Under the pieces are notes generated by a model. It was not told the origin of the DNA. It searched no databases and saw only the letters and a program-made list of their open reading frames with translations. 35,097 nt of DNA from Methyloversatilis sp. (GTDB lineage: Bacteria; Pseudomonadota; Gammaproteobacteria; Burkholderiales; Rhodocyclaceae), in assembly GCF_030696805.1 (NCBI RefSeq), contig NZ_JAUYRO010000009.1, positions 1-35,097 on the forward strand. The letters are read 5' to 3'. This document shows positions 25,320 to 33,660 of this stretch, one piece after another (within the stretch, counting starts at the first letter, position 1; each line of letters begins with the position of its first letter). The position numbers and the translations under genes are program-made.

Positions 25320-28226
25320 ATGACCCTGACCCGCAAATCCGCCAGTGCCCCGCGCGGCACCTCGCGCCTCGCGCGCGCCGTGTCGGCTGCCGTGCCGCGC
25401 ACGATGGACCGGCGCACCTTTCTGAAGCGCTCCGGCATGACGGCCGGTGCCGGCGCCTTTGCGTCGGCACTGCCGTTCTCGATGGTCGAGCGCGCCCGGG
25501 CAGCCGATACGCCGGCGGCCGGTGGCAAGGTTGAAATCAAGCGCACGATCTGTACCCACTGTTCGGTCGGCTGCGCCATCGATGCCGAGGTCGTGAATGG
25601 CGTGTGGGTAGGGCAGGAGCCGGTGTTCGACAGCCCGATCAATATGGGTGCGAACTGCGCCAAGGGCGCGTCGATCCGCGAGCACGGCCACGGCGAGCAC
25701 CGCCTGCGCTACCCGATGAAGCTGGTCGATGGCAAATGGGTGCGCATGTCGTGGGACGACGCACTGACCGAACTGTCGGCCCGGTTGCTGAAGCTGCGCG
25801 AAGAAAGCGGCCCGGACAGCGTGTACTGGATAGGCTCGTCGAAGCACAACAACGAGCAGGCTTACATGATGCGCAAGTTCGTGTCGATGTGGGGCACCAA
25901 CAACTGCGACCACCAGGCGCGCATCTGCCACTCGACCACGGTGGCCGGCGTGGCGAATACGTGGGGGTATGGCGCGATGACCAACTCCTACAACGACATG
26001 CAAAACTCGAAGGCCATCCTGTTCATGGGATCGAATGCCGCCGAGGCGCATCCGGTGTCGCTGCTGCACATCCTGCATGCCAAGGAAAACGGCGCGAAGA
26101 TCGTCGTCGCCGACCCGCGCTTCACCCGCACTGCGGCCAAGGCCGACCACTTCGTGCGCATCCGTTCGGGCTCCGACATCGCCATCCTGTATGGCGTGAT
26201 GCGCCACATCTTCGAGAACGGCTGGGAAGACAAGCAGTACATCGAAGACCGCGTGTACGGCATGGACAAGATCCGCGACGAGGCGATGAAGTGGACACCG
26301 GAGAAGGTCGAGGAAGTCAGCGGCGTGCCCGACGAACAGGTGAAGTTGATCGCTGAAACGATGGCGAAGAACAAGCCCTCGACCGTGGTGTGGTGCATGG
26401 GTCAGACCCAGCACACCACCGGCAACGCGATCGTGCGGATGATGTGCAATCTTCAGTTGGCGCTCGGCAATGTCGGCGTATCGGGTGGCGGCACCAATAT
26501 TTTCCGTGGTCACGACAACGTGCAGGGCGCAACCGACGTCGGCCCGAACCCGGATTCGCTGCCTGGCTACTATGGCATTGCGACCGGATCGTGGAAGCAC
26601 TGGGCGAGTGTTTGGGGCGTCGACTACGAGTGGCTCAAGGGCCGCTTCGCGTCGCAGGCGCTGATGGAGAAGTCGGGTATCACGGTGTCGCGCTGGATCG
26701 ACGGCGTCACCGAGAAGAACGAGTTCATCGACCAGGACCCGAACCTGCGTGCCGTGGTGTTCTGGGGCCACGCGCCGAATTCGCAGACGCGCGGCAAGGA
26801 CATGCTGGAGGCCATGAAGGCGCTCGATACGCTGGTGGTCATCGATCCGTATCCATCGGCCACTGCTGCGATGGCGGCCAGCGGCCGCAAGGACGGCGTC
26901 TATCTGCTGCCGGCGGCAACGCAGTTCGAGTGCGTCGGGTCCTGCACCGCGTCGAACCGGTCGATCCAGTGGCGCGAGAAGGTAATCGAGCCGCTGTGGG
27001 AATCGAAGCCCGATCACACCATCATGTATCTGTTCGCGCAGAAATTCGGTTTCGCCGACGAATTCACGAAGAACGTGAAGGTGACGAACAACGAGCCCAG
27101 CGTCGAAGACATCCTGCGCGAGATCAACCGCGGTACCTGGACCATCGGCTACAGCGGTCAGTCGCCGGAGCGCCTGAAGGCGCATATGCGCAACATACAG
27201 GTGTTCGATCCGAAGACGCTGCGCGCCAAGGGCGGCATCGACAAGGAAACCGGCTATCAGCTCGACGGCGAGTATTTCGGTCTGCCCTGGCCGTGCTACG
27301 GCACGCCGGAAATGAAGCACCCCGGTACGCCCAATCTGTATGACACGTCGAAGCACGTGATGGACGGCGGTGGCAACTTCCGCGCGAACTTCGGCGTCGA
27401 GAAGGATGGCGTGAGTCTGCTGGCCAATGACGGCTCTGCCTCGAAGGGCGCCGACCTGCAGTTCGGCTACCCGGAATTCGACCATGTGCTGCTGAAGAAG
27501 CTTGGCTGGTGGGACGAACTGACCGACGACGAGAAGAAGAAAGCGGAAGGCAAGAACTGGAAGACCGACTCGTCGGGCGGCATCATCCGCGTCGCGATGA
27601 AGGAGCACGGCTGTCATCCGTTCGGCAACGCCAAGGCGCGCGCCGTGGTGTGGAATTTCCCCGATGCCGTTCCGCTGCATCGCGAACCGCTGTTCTCGCC
27701 GCGTGCCGACCTGGTCGCCAAGTACCCGACGCACGACGACAAGAAGGCGTTCTGGCGACTGCCGACGCTTTACAAGAGCGTGCAGGACCAGTTCGCCAAC
27801 GTCGGCAAGGACTACCCGCTGATCATGACCTCCGGTCGACTGGTCGAGTACGAGGGCGGTGGCGACGAGACGCGATCCAACCCATGGCTGGCCGAACTGC
27901 AGCAGGACATGTTCGTCGAGATCAACCCGCGTGCAGCCAATGATCGCGGCATCCGCGACAAGGACATGGTGTGGGTGAAATCACCGACCGGGGCCCAGAT
28001 CAGGGTGATGGCGATGGTGACCGAACGGGTCGGCGCCGATACGGTTTTCCTGCCGTTCCACTTTGCCGGCCACTGGATGGGCAAGGACCTGATCGACAGC
28101 TATCCGGAAGGTGCAGCCCCGGTGGTGCGCGGCGAGGCGGTGAACACTGCCACCACCTACGGTTACGACTCGGTGACGATGATGCAGGAAACCAAGACCA
28201 CGGTCTGCCAGATCGTCAAAGCCTGA
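25320..28226 (+). CDS. fdhA: Formate dehydrogenase catalytic (alpha) subunit, Cys type
   Basis: The periplasmic molybdenum/tungsten bis-MGD enzyme subunit that oxidises formate to CO2. The 968-residue protein carries a Tat signal (DRRTFLKRSGM, arginines 31-32). The proximal 4Fe-4S site is C78-x2-C81-x3-C85-x27-C113. The active site reads DHQARICHSTTVAG with C203 in the metal-ligand position, where E. coli FdnG has selenocysteine, followed by the conserved H204. Cofactor-binding segments such as FRGHDNVQGATD and, late, LIMTSGRLVEYEGGG are present. GGAGGAG precedes the ATG. The large opposite-strand frame through this gene is a codon-composition shadow. Confidence 0.96.
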   Translation: MTLTRKSASAPRGTSRLARAVSAAVPRTMDRRTFLKRSGMTAGAGAFASALPFSMVERARAADTPAAGGKVEIKRTICTHCSVGCAIDAEVVNGVWVGQEPVFDSPINMGANCAKGASIREHGHGEHRLRYPMKLVDGKWVRMSWDDALTELSARLLKLREESGPDSVYWIGSSKHNNEQAYMMRKFVSMWGTNNCDHQARICHSTTVAGVANTWGYGAMTNSYNDMQNSKAILFMGSNAAEAHPVSLLHILHAKENGAKIVVADPRFTRTAAKADHFVRIRSGSDIAILYGVMRHIFENGWEDKQYIEDRVYGMDKIRDEAMKWTPEKVEEVSGVPDEQVKLIAETMAKNKPSTVVWCMGQTQHTTGNAIVRMMCNLQLALGNVGVSGGGTNIFRGHDNVQGATDVGPNPDSLPGYYGIATGSWKHWASVWGVDYEWLKGRFASQALMEKSGITVSRWIDGVTEKNEFIDQDPNLRAVVFWGHAPNSQTRGKDMLEAMKALDTLVVIDPYPSATAAMAASGRKDGVYLLPAATQFECVGSCTASNRSIQWREKVIEPLWESKPDHTIMYLFAQKFGFADEFTKNVKVTNNEPSVEDILREINRGTWTIGYSGQSPERLKAHMRNIQVFDPKTLRAKGGIDKETGYQLDGEYFGLPWPCYGTPEMKHPGTPNLYDTSKHVMDGGGNFRANFGVEKDGVSLLANDGSASKGADLQFGYPEFDHVLLKKLGWWDELTDDEKKKAEGKNWKTDSSGGIIRVAMKEHGCHPFGNAKARAVVWNFPDAVPLHREPLFSPRADLVAKYPTHDDKKAFWRLPTLYKSVQDQFANVGKDYPLIMTSGRLVEYEGGGDETRSNPWLAELQQDMFVEINPRAANDRGIRDKDMVWVKSPTGAQIRVMAMVTERVGADTVFLPFHFAGHWMGKDLIDSYPEGAAPVVRGEAVNTATTYGYDSVTMMQETKTTVCQIVKA

Positions 28227-28290
28227 AACGCGCGACGCAACCCACGCGGCGGGCGCCTGGTCGGGCCCGCGGCGGAGAACGGAGGACAAC

Positions 28291-28917
28291 ATGGCAAGAA
28301 TGAAATTCATCTGTGACGCAGAGCGCTGCATCGAGTGCAATGGCTGCGTCACCGCGTGCAAGAACGAACATGAAGTGCCCTGGGGCGTGAATCGCCGGCG
28401 CGTCGTGACCATCAACGACGGCGTGCCGGGCGAGCGCTCGATGTCGGTCGCCTGCATGCACTGTTCCGACGCGCCCTGCATGGCGGTGTGCCCGGTCGAT
28501 TGCTTCTACCGGACCGACGAGGGCGTCGTGCTGCACGACAAGGATCTGTGCATCGGTTGCGGCTACTGCTTCTATGCCTGTCCGTTCGGCGCACCGCAGT
28601 TCCCGCAGGCGGGGGCTTTCGGCCTGCGCGGCAAGATGGACAAATGCACCTTCTGCGCCGGCGGCCCGGAGAAGAATGCGTCGGAGGACGAATTCCGCAA
28701 GTACGGCCGCAACCGCCTCGCTGAAGGCAAGCTGCCGCTGTGCGCTGAAGTCTGTTCGACCAAGGCGCTGCTCGGTGGCGACGCCGACGTGCTGGCCGAC
28801 ATCTATCGGCAGCGTGTCACCACGCGCGGCAAGGGCGCCGACATCTGGGGCTGGTCGACCGCCTACGGCAGGCCGGACGCACCGGCCCAGCAACCTGACG
28901 CGGGGGGCAAATCATGA
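28291..28917 (+). CDS. fdhB: Formate dehydrogenase iron-sulfur (beta) subunit
   Basis: A 208-residue ferredoxin-like electron carrier between FdhA and the membrane subunit. Cysteines for four 4Fe-4S clusters fall in the usual groups: C13/16/19/23, C55/58/63/67, C87/90/93/97, and a split group including C119/122 with C151/155. It has no signal peptide, so it should be carried out with FdhA by the Tat pathway. It also lacks the C-terminal transmembrane helix of E. coli FdnH (294 aa), ending instead in a polar tail. GGAGG precedes the start; the stop overlaps the next gene. Confidence 0.95.
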   Translation: MARMKFICDAERCIECNGCVTACKNEHEVPWGVNRRRVVTINDGVPGERSMSVACMHCSDAPCMAVCPVDCFYRTDEGVVLHDKDLCIGCGYCFYACPFGAPQFPQAGAFGLRGKMDKCTFCAGGPEKNASEDEFRKYGRNRLAEGKLPLCAEVCSTKALLGGDADVLADIYRQRVTTRGKGADIWGWSTAYGRPDAPAQQPDAGGKS

Positions 28918-29138
28918 GACGACTGACGGGATCGGTACTTGTTGCCGCCGTGGCGCTGTCGCTCGTCGGCTGCGGCGAACACGAACAGGTGGTGGTCTAC
29001 AAGCAGGGCCAGTATCAGGGCAAGCCCGACACCAAACCGTGGGACAACGAATCGTTCGCGGGTGACCGTGCGCAGTGGGAAGCCACCATCAAGGCGCGCA
29101 ACCAGAGCCAGAACGAATACCGCCGCATCAACGGTTAG
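28914..29138 (+). CDS. Small lipoprotein of the formate dehydrogenase operon
   Basis: A 74-residue protein with a signal peptide and lipobox (LSLVGC, lipidated cysteine about 20). The mature part is about 55 polar residues, HEQVVVYKQGQYQGKPD then KPWDNESF. I do not recognise a characterised family. The ATG overlaps the fdhB stop by four bases, and fdhC starts nine bases after its stop, so all three should be made together. It could help hold the FdhA-FdhB dimer at the membrane, since FdhB has no anchor of its own; this is inference. Confidence 0.85.
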   Translation: MRRLTGSVLVAAVALSLVGCGEHEQVVVYKQGQYQGKPDTKPWDNESFAGDRAQWEATIKARNQSQNEYRRING

Positions 29139-29147
29139 GAGGCTGCG

Positions 29148-30170
29148 ATGACTCATCACTTCTCATGGCTCGTCCGTCTGCTGTGCTGCATCGGTGCGCT
29201 GTTGGTGCTGCCGTTGCAGCCGGCACTGGCGGCCGATGCGGCCGACCAGGCGACCAGTCAGCAGTATCAGCCGCTGAACAATGCACCAGTTTGGCGCGAG
29301 GTGCGTTCAGGCGATGCGCATTACACGTCGGTCAAGGGGGTCGAAACCGGTGTGCTGATCCAGTCGGGCGGCCAGACCTGGCGCGCGCTGCGCAACGGTC
29401 CAGTGATGTTGTATGGCGGCATCGCCTTCTGCGCCATGGTGATACTGCTGGCGGTGTTCTTCAAGCTGAGGGGGCCGATCATGCTGTCCGGCGCGAAGAC
29501 CGGTCGCCTGATCCATCGTTTCAATACGCTGGAGCGCGCATCGCATTGGGCGATGGCGATTTCGTTCTGTGTGCTTGCAGTCAGTGGTCTGGTGATGCTG
29601 TTCGGCAAGCATGTACTGCTGCCGGTATTCGGCTACTCCCTGTTTGCCACCGTGGCCGTGGTCTGCAAGAACGTGCACAACTTCATCGGCCCGCTTTTCA
29701 TCCTGTCGGTGGTCGTGTTCATCGTGCTGTTCATCAAGGACAACGTGTGGCAGTCGATCGACGCACTGTGGATACGCAAGGCGGGCGGCTTGCTGACCGG
29801 TGAGCATGTGCCCTCGCATCGCTTCAACTTCGGCGAGAAGACCTGGTTCTGGCTGGGCGTGGTGTTCCTGTCACTGACGGTCGGCATCAGCGGTCTGGTA
29901 CTCAACTTCCCGAACTTCGAGCAGGGACGTTGGGTGATGCAGACCGCCAACATCGTGCACCTGATCGGGTCTCTGTTGGTGATGACACTGTCGCTCGCGC
30001 ATATATATATAGGCAGCATCGGCATGGAAAGCGCGCTCGACGGGATGAAGACCGGCTACGTCGACGAAACCTGGGCCAGGGAACACCACGAGCTCTGGTA
30101 CGACGAGGCGATGAAAACTCAACCCGCGACACAGCCGGCAGGTGGAATGCCTGTCACGGCCCGCGTCTGA
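29148..30170 (+). CDS. fdhC: Formate dehydrogenase cytochrome b (gamma) subunit
   Basis: The membrane subunit that takes electrons from FdhB through two b hemes to quinone. The 340-residue protein begins with a cleavable-looking signal peptide (to about residue 29), followed by about 55 periplasmic residues absent from E. coli FdnI, which is about 217 residues long. Four or five membrane helices follow: about 85-105, 133-153, 163-195, 233-253 and 268-290. Candidate heme-ligand histidines are H123, H133, H177, H271 and H285 (HRFNTLERASHW; NVHNFIG; VHLIGSLL; LAHIYIG). AGGAGG precedes the ATG. Confidence 0.93.
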   Translation: MTHHFSWLVRLLCCIGALLVLPLQPALAADAADQATSQQYQPLNNAPVWREVRSGDAHYTSVKGVETGVLIQSGGQTWRALRNGPVMLYGGIAFCAMVILLAVFFKLRGPIMLSGAKTGRLIHRFNTLERASHWAMAISFCVLAVSGLVMLFGKHVLLPVFGYSLFATVAVVCKNVHNFIGPLFILSVVVFIVLFIKDNVWQSIDALWIRKAGGLLTGEHVPSHRFNFGEKTWFWLGVVFLSLTVGISGLVLNFPNFEQGRWVMQTANIVHLIGSLLVMTLSLAHIYIGSIGMESALDGMKTGYVDETWAREHHELWYDEAMKTQPATQPAGGMPVTARV

Positions 30171-30184
30171 TCGGAGGACTACGC

Positions 30185-30499
30185 ATGAACAGGATAGTGG
30201 TGTTGATGATCGGTGCGCTGCTCACCACCGGAGCGCTGGCCAAGCTGCCGGAAATGACGGAAGAACAGAAGGCTGCCGCGGCCGAGAAGAAGGCAAAGGC
30301 GGCTGAAGGCGACAAGAAGGCGGCGGAATTACTGGCCGCCTCGCAGGATGCGGTGGCGGGAAAGTACATCGAGCGGATGAAGGCGCAGGGCGTCACCGTG
30401 ACGCCGACTCCGATTGCGCCCCCGGCTGTCTCGGCAACGCCGGCGGGTGCAGTCAATCCGCCTGTTGCTGCGCCGGCCACACCGCCGGCAGCGAAGTAA
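30185..30499 (+). CDS. Small exported Ala/Lys/Pro-rich protein at end of FDH operon
   Basis: A 104-residue protein with a signal peptide (MNRIVVLMIGALLTTGALA). Then comes a charged helix rich in Ala, Lys and Glu (about 20-58), a short KYIERMKAQG segment, and a Pro/Ala/Thr-rich tail. I do not recognise a family. CGGAGG seven bases before the ATG supports the start. It lies 14 bases after fdhC and just before the operon terminator, so it belongs to the formate dehydrogenase transcript. The function is unknown. Confidence 0.75.
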   Translation: MNRIVVLMIGALLTTGALAKLPEMTEEQKAAAAEKKAKAAEGDKKAAELLAASQDAVAGKYIERMKAQGVTVTPTPIAPPAVSATPAGAVNPPVAAPATPPAAK

Positions 30500-30525
30500 C
30501 TGCCCGCAGCACACAACGTCTCGTG

Positions 30526-30559
30526 TTGAAAAAGGGCACCGTGAGGTGCCCTTTTTCAA
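30526..30559. terminator. Bidirectional terminator between FDH operon and TonB receptor gene
   Basis: A perfect 15-bp stem, TTGAAAAAGGGCACC-GTGA-GGTGCCCTTTTTCAA, carries A and T runs on its outer side, so it can stop transcription from both directions. It sits 27 bases after the last FDH gene and 41 bases past the stop of the leftward receptor gene. Confidence 0.9.
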
Positions 30560-30599
30560 TCTCGCGCTCTGGGTTGCGCGTGATCCCGAGGGACGCCGA

Positions 30600-32852
30600 T
30601 CAACCGCCGAAGCGGTAACGCATGCCGATCCAGCCAGCTCGAGGTGCGCCCGGCGCGTAGAAGGTTTCGTCGCGCCAGTTGTTGTCGTCCGGATCGAAAC
30701 TGTTGTTCGGGCCGACGAAGGGGTTCTCGCCGATCTGGCCGGCGGTAAAGTAGTGCTTGTCGAACACATTGTTCATGCGGGCAAACGCCGACCAGCCGGC
30801 ACCCAACTGGGCGGTCGCCACCAGATTGACCACGCTGAATCCGGCCGTCTTGCCACCTTCGTCATGCTGGTTGTTTTCGTTGCCGCGCACATAGACGCCC
30901 GAGTGCGTCACGATGTCGGAGCCGAGCGTCAGCCACTGCGTCGGGCGCCAATCCAACCCAAGCTTGAAGCTGTGTTCGGCGATGCCCGGAATGCGGTCGC
31001 CGGACGTGATGCGGATGTTGTCGGCGCCGCAGGATGCGTCCTGCGCCGAGTTTTCCGGTGACACGACGCACTCGCCCGAGCGGTAGGTCGCATCCACCCA
31101 GGTGTAGCCGGCCCGCCAGGCCATCTGGCCGTAGTCGCCCCCCATGCCCAGTTCGACGCCGTGTCGCTGTGTCTTGCCGAAGTTCTTGAAGTAGCCCTGG
31201 CCGACGGTGTTGCTCGACACGAACAGGATGTCGTCTCGGCTCATTGAACCGAACGCGGCGGCATTCCAACGGATCGGACCTGCAACGCCGCGGATGCCGA
31301 ACTCGATGCCGCGGGTGACCACCTGGTCAAGCCGCGGGTCAGCCTGCATGGCGTTGGGCAGTTTGCATGGCTCGTTCGGGTCGGAACAGCCCAGCTCGAT
31401 CGGACTGGGCGCGCGATTTCCCTGCTGCGCATTGGCGTAGATCGTGACTGCCGGGGTCAGCGCATATGTGGCGCCGATCGCCGGATTGATCTTGCTGTAG
31501 GTGTAGTCGCTGTTGAGGCTCGAGGTGGCATCCAGCTGGTCGGTGGTCTTCACGCTGGTGTGGTTGTAGCGCGCCGACATTGAGACGGCGGCTTCCGGCA
31601 CCGGTTTCCAGGTCCCGGTGGCGAACAGGCTCCAGGTCTGTGTGCGGCCACGCAGTTTGGGGTCGGGGTCCTCCTCCGTATCGGTAGGATTCACCGAACG
31701 GTCCAGATTGAAGTCGCCTTCCTGTTCGGTCTGCTGGAACCGGGTACGGCTGTGGTCATAGGTCGTGCCGACTGCCAGTTGACGGTCTTCCAGAATCTTT
31801 GCCCACTGTGCGCTGAAACCGTAGCCCAACTGGCGCGTGCGCGTTCGGTTGAGCACGCCTTCCGGGTCGCCCGGGGCGGCGAATTCGTCATTGGCATCGC
31901 CGTTGAGCGTGCGTACGTTGTTCGTGCGGACATAGACCGTGCCTGACAGTTTGTGCACGTCGTCCAGCCAGTAGCCGCCATTCAGCGACAGCATGGTCAT
32001 CCGGTTTCGGGTGTTGTCGGGTGACGTGAAGATCGATTTGCGCCGCTGTTCGTAGAACGACAGTGGCGTCAGACCGTTGCCGATGAGATCGCTGTTTGCG
32101 TGGGTGAGGTTCAGGTCTAGCTCATGTTTTGCGGAACGATGCGAAATCTTCCCGAAGAACTGATTCACGTCCGACGGCGAGGAGTCGCGCCAGCCGTCTT
32201 CCTTGAAGCGCGTGGCGGTGAGGTACCAGCCCAATTCGCCGTTGTTGCCGCCGTGTTCGGCGGTGACCGCGTGGCGTCCGAAGCTGCCGGTATAGGCTTC
32301 CAGTCCGGTGCCGGCATGGCTGAAGCCGTCCTTCGTACGGATTGCCAGCGCGCCGCCAAGCGTATTCAGGCCGAACAACGGGTTCGAGCCCGGTATCAGG
32401 TCCATCGATGCGATCGCGTTGCGCGGGATCAGGTCCCAATTCACCACGTCGCCGAAAGGTTCGTTGATGCGCACCCCGTCCTGATACACCGACAGGCCTT
32501 GGGGAGTGCCGAGCAACGGGCTTGCGGTGAAGCCGCGGTAATTCACGTCGGCCTGGTAAGGGTTGCCCTGGATTTCATTGACGTTGACGCCCTGCAGCTG
32601 GCTGCCAAGAAGCTCCGGCAAGCCTGCGGCTCCGGTGTCGCGCAGGCGATCCCGGCGGATCGACTGCACGTTCGAGGGAATCTCGTCTTTCGGCCGGTCG
32701 AGACCGGGGACAGGTGACGTGCCGACAACTTCGACCGTCGGCGCAACCGTACGCGCATCGGCTGCGACCGCGGCTGAGGTGCCAAGAAAGCCCGCAATTG
32801 CTATCGCAAGTGGCGTAAGACGCAGTCCTGCTTTGCCGTGATGACTGTTCAA
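30600..32852 (-). CDS. TonB-dependent outer-membrane receptor, substrate unknown
   Basis: A 750-residue receptor that would import a ligand using TonB energy. I place the start at TTG 32852: GAGGAG lies seven bases upstream, a signal peptide follows (NSHHGKAGLRLTPLAIAIAG to AVAADA), and there is no ATG nearby; the upstream extension of the frame has no protein character. The plug domain (about 40-165) includes VNVNEIQGNPYQADVNYRGF, GLSVYQDGVRINEPFGD and the NTLGGALAI segment. The beta-barrel ends in IGMRYRFGG. No siderophore or cofactor gene is adjacent, so the ligand cannot be read from the sequence. The upstream two-component system on the same strand may regulate it. Confidence 0.93.
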   Translation of the reverse strand: MNSHHGKAGLRLTPLAIAIAGFLGTSAAVAADARTVAPTVEVVGTSPVPGLDRPKDEIPSNVQSIRRDRLRDTGAAGLPELLGSQLQGVNVNEIQGNPYQADVNYRGFTASPLLGTPQGLSVYQDGVRINEPFGDVVNWDLIPRNAIASMDLIPGSNPLFGLNTLGGALAIRTKDGFSHAGTGLEAYTGSFGRHAVTAEHGGNNGELGWYLTATRFKEDGWRDSSPSDVNQFFGKISHRSAKHELDLNLTHANSDLIGNGLTPLSFYEQRRKSIFTSPDNTRNRMTMLSLNGGYWLDDVHKLSGTVYVRTNNVRTLNGDANDEFAAPGDPEGVLNRTRTRQLGYGFSAQWAKILEDRQLAVGTTYDHSRTRFQQTEQEGDFNLDRSVNPTDTEEDPDPKLRGRTQTWSLFATGTWKPVPEAAVSMSARYNHTSVKTTDQLDATSSLNSDYTYSKINPAIGATYALTPAVTIYANAQQGNRAPSPIELGCSDPNEPCKLPNAMQADPRLDQVVTRGIEFGIRGVAGPIRWNAAAFGSMSRDDILFVSSNTVGQGYFKNFGKTQRHGVELGMGGDYGQMAWRAGYTWVDATYRSGECVVSPENSAQDASCGADNIRITSGDRIPGIAEHSFKLGLDWRPTQWLTLGSDIVTHSGVYVRGNENNQHDEGGKTAGFSVVNLVATAQLGAGWSAFARMNNVFDKHYFTAGQIGENPFVGPNNSFDPDDNNWRDETFYAPGAPRAGWIGMRYRFGG

Positions 32853-32955
32853 CTGAATTCTCCTCGGGTGGCGGCGCGCGCCACTCTGTGAGGCGCTGCG
32901 TCTGCAGTCGCAGGTCGCGACCGCAGCGGAAGATATCGAACGCTCGAAAGGAAAG

Positions 32956-32993
32956 ATCGGGAAAAACTCCCGGTATCGGGAATTTTTCCCGAT
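32956..32993. promoter_or_regulatory. Double palindrome upstream of the TonB receptor gene
   Basis: Arms of 17 bases, ATCGGGAAAAACTCCCG and CGGGAATTTTTCCCGAT, flank GTAT with one mismatch. Each arm is itself a palindrome of the form CGGGA-N5-TCCCG (32958-32972 and 32977-32991), with centres 19 bases apart. It lies about 105 bases before the receptor start and 17 bases past the response regulator stop. It may be a paired operator, or the transcription end of the two-component genes. Confidence 0.6.
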
Positions 32994-33009
32994 AGTTTGC
33001 GAGCGAAGT

Positions 33010-33660
33010 TCAGTCCTCTTTTGGCCCGAGCGAAGGCACAACGCCTAACCTAAGCGCGAGATGCACCAGTGCTGCCGATGTGCCGACGCCGAGCTTCTCC
33101 TTGATGAGGGCCTGGTAGTTGGCGACCGTCTTTTGGCTCAGGTTGAGCATCGTGGCGCACTCGGCGGCCGACAACCCCTGCGCGAGGAGCCGGAATACCT
33201 CGAACTCACGCGGCGAAAGATCATTGATGATGGAGCGTTCGGTATCAGGCGAACGAAGCTCGAAAGCCCTTTTGACGTCGGTACTCAGATAGCGCTCACC
33301 GCGTGCTACGTGACGAACTGCTTCTAGCAGCACTTCCGGAGCGCTGCGCTTGCTGATGAAACCGCTGGCTCCACTCTGCAGCGCCTTCTCGACGACCACT
33401 GCTTCATCGTGCACGCTGAATACCAATACCTTGGCACCTGCATCACGAGCTCTGATGCGGCGTATCAGGTCGATGCCGCTTGAACCAGGCAGCGAAAGGT
33501 CCGTTACCGTCACCTTGGGTGAATGTGCTGTGTAGGCGAGATAGCCCGAATCGGCATCTTCGGCTTCTGCGACGACGTGAATGTCGCGACCCGTCTCAAG
33601 CAATCGTGCATAGCCTGAGCGAACGATAGGGTGGTCGTCGACAAGCAGTACTTCAATCAT
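33010..33660 (-). CDS. NarL/FixJ-family response regulator
   Basis: A 216-residue DNA-binding response regulator. The start at 33660 (MIEVLLVDDHPIV) has AAGGA just upstream and overlaps the kinase stop by eight bases. The receiver domain has D8-D9, the phosphorylation site D54 (TVTDLSLPG) and K104. A LuxR-type HTH follows (LSPREFEVFRLLAQGLSAAE, then LNLSQKTVANYQ). It is the partner of the adjacent kinase. The target is not shown, but the receptor gene and the double palindrome directly downstream are obvious candidates. Confidence 0.95.
   Translation of the reverse strand: MIEVLLVDDHPIVRSGYARLLETGRDIHVVAEAEDADSGYLAYTAHSPKVTVTDLSLPGSSGIDLIRRIRARDAGAKVLVFSVHDEAVVVEKALQSGASGFISKRSAPEVLLEAVRHVARGERYLSTDVKRAFELRSPDTERSIINDLSPREFEVFRLLAQGLSAAECATMLNLSQKTVANYQALIKEKLGVGTSAALVHLALRLGVVPSLGPKED

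Noticed and set aside
25926-25928. Selenocysteine at the FdhA active site
   Set aside because: The codon is TGC (cysteine), not TGA, so no recoding is needed.
25122-27734. 870-codon opposite-strand frame over fdhA
   Set aside because: fdhA has every expected motif in the forward frame; the reverse frame is a composition artefact of GC-rich codons.
32853-33041. Extension of the TonB receptor to an upstream ATG
   Set aside because: It adds 63 residues before a proper signal peptide, runs through the double palindrome and overlaps the regulator gene end.
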